A stretch of DNA of 5,434 nt. Source: an uncultured Planctomycetia bacterium (GTDB lineage: Bacteria > Planctomycetota > UBA1135 > GCA-002686595). The DNA is taken from assembly GCA_938003765.1 (NCBI GenBank), contig CALKYE010000132.1, positions 1 to 5,434 on the forward strand, written 5' to 3'. Made by a program: the position numbers and the translations under genes. The notes below the pieces were generated by a model, which saw nothing but the letters and a program-made list of their open reading frames with translations, searched no databases and was not told the DNA's origin. Each line of letters starts with the position of its first letter. Within the stretch, counting starts at the first letter, position 1. Positions 5,382 to 5,434 of this stretch are shown one piece after another.

Positions 5382-5434
5382 GGGGACGTAGCTCAATTGG
5401 TTAGAGTACCGGCCTGTCACGCCGGTGGTTGCGG
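5382..5434 (+). tRNA. tRNA-Asp (anticodon GUC), 3' part outside the window
   Basis: Acceptor 5' strand GGGGACG at 5382-5388, then T8 and A9. The D stem GCTC/GAGT is at 5391-5394 and 5404-5407 with the GG of the D loop. The anticodon stem CCGGC/GCCGG (5409-5413, 5421-5425) encloses the loop CTGTCAC, with anticodon GTC at 5416-5418. The variable loop TGGTT and the first four bases of the T stem (GCGG) follow before the window ends, so 53 of about 77 nt are present. The GUC anticodon and ordinary D arm rule out tRNA-Sec. It is transcribed in the same direction as the genes before it. Confidence 0.95.

Noticed and set aside
5382..5434. tRNA-Sec (selC) next to the selenoprotein genes
   Set aside because: The anticodon is GTC and the D arm is that of a normal tRNA; tRNA-Sec has anticodon TCA and unusual arms. 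This is tRNA-Asp.

Overview
The window is GC-rich bacterial DNA, roughly two-thirds G+C by eye, with all genes on the + strand. Shine-Dalgarno signals are weak or absent for most genes, and the first extracytoplasmic protein has a short Sec signal peptide ending near 'ALQD'. The layout fits a high-GC Gram-negative such as a Planctomycetota or Myxococcota/deltaproteobacterial relative, but I cannot fix the phylum from this sequence.

Layout: (i) a LolD/MacB-type ABC ATPase (51 or 87 to 830); (ii) an exported redoxin (968-1645); (iii) a TlpA/ResA-like thioredoxin-fold lipoprotein (1718-2260); (iv) a 353-bp stretch in which I see no gene; (v) a large two-module FtsX/MacB-type ABC permease (2614-5238), the likely partner of the ATPase; (vi) a tRNA promoter and the first 53 nt of a tRNA-Asp(GUC), cut by the window end.

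The main result is that genes (ii) and (iii) each look interrupted by one in-frame TGA, and both TGAs sit where the families carry a redox cysteine. In the lipoprotein the TGA at 1910-1912 is the first position of the thioredoxin CxxC motif, giving W-U-A-T-C-I-E-E-M-P. In the redoxin the TGA at 1625-1627 replaces the cysteine of the C-terminal G-C-[ST]-I-K tail, giving P-Y-G-U-S-I-K-T-K before a second, true TGA stop at 1643-1645. Downstream of each TGA lies a perfect 6-bp hairpin with a 5-nt loop beginning CGUG. The loops are 22 and 29 nt from the UGA, as expected for bacterial SECIS elements. TGA also ends every protein gene here, so this is site-specific recoding to selenocysteine rather than a changed genetic code. 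A standard gene caller would truncate the redoxin and split or discard the lipoprotein.

Working model (inference): the ATPase and permease form an envelope transporter or mechanotransmission complex, with two selenium-dependent thiol oxidoreductases encoded between its subunits and acting outside the cytoplasm. No selenocysteine machinery (selA, selB, selC, selD) lies in the window, so the claim depends on finding it elsewhere in the genome.
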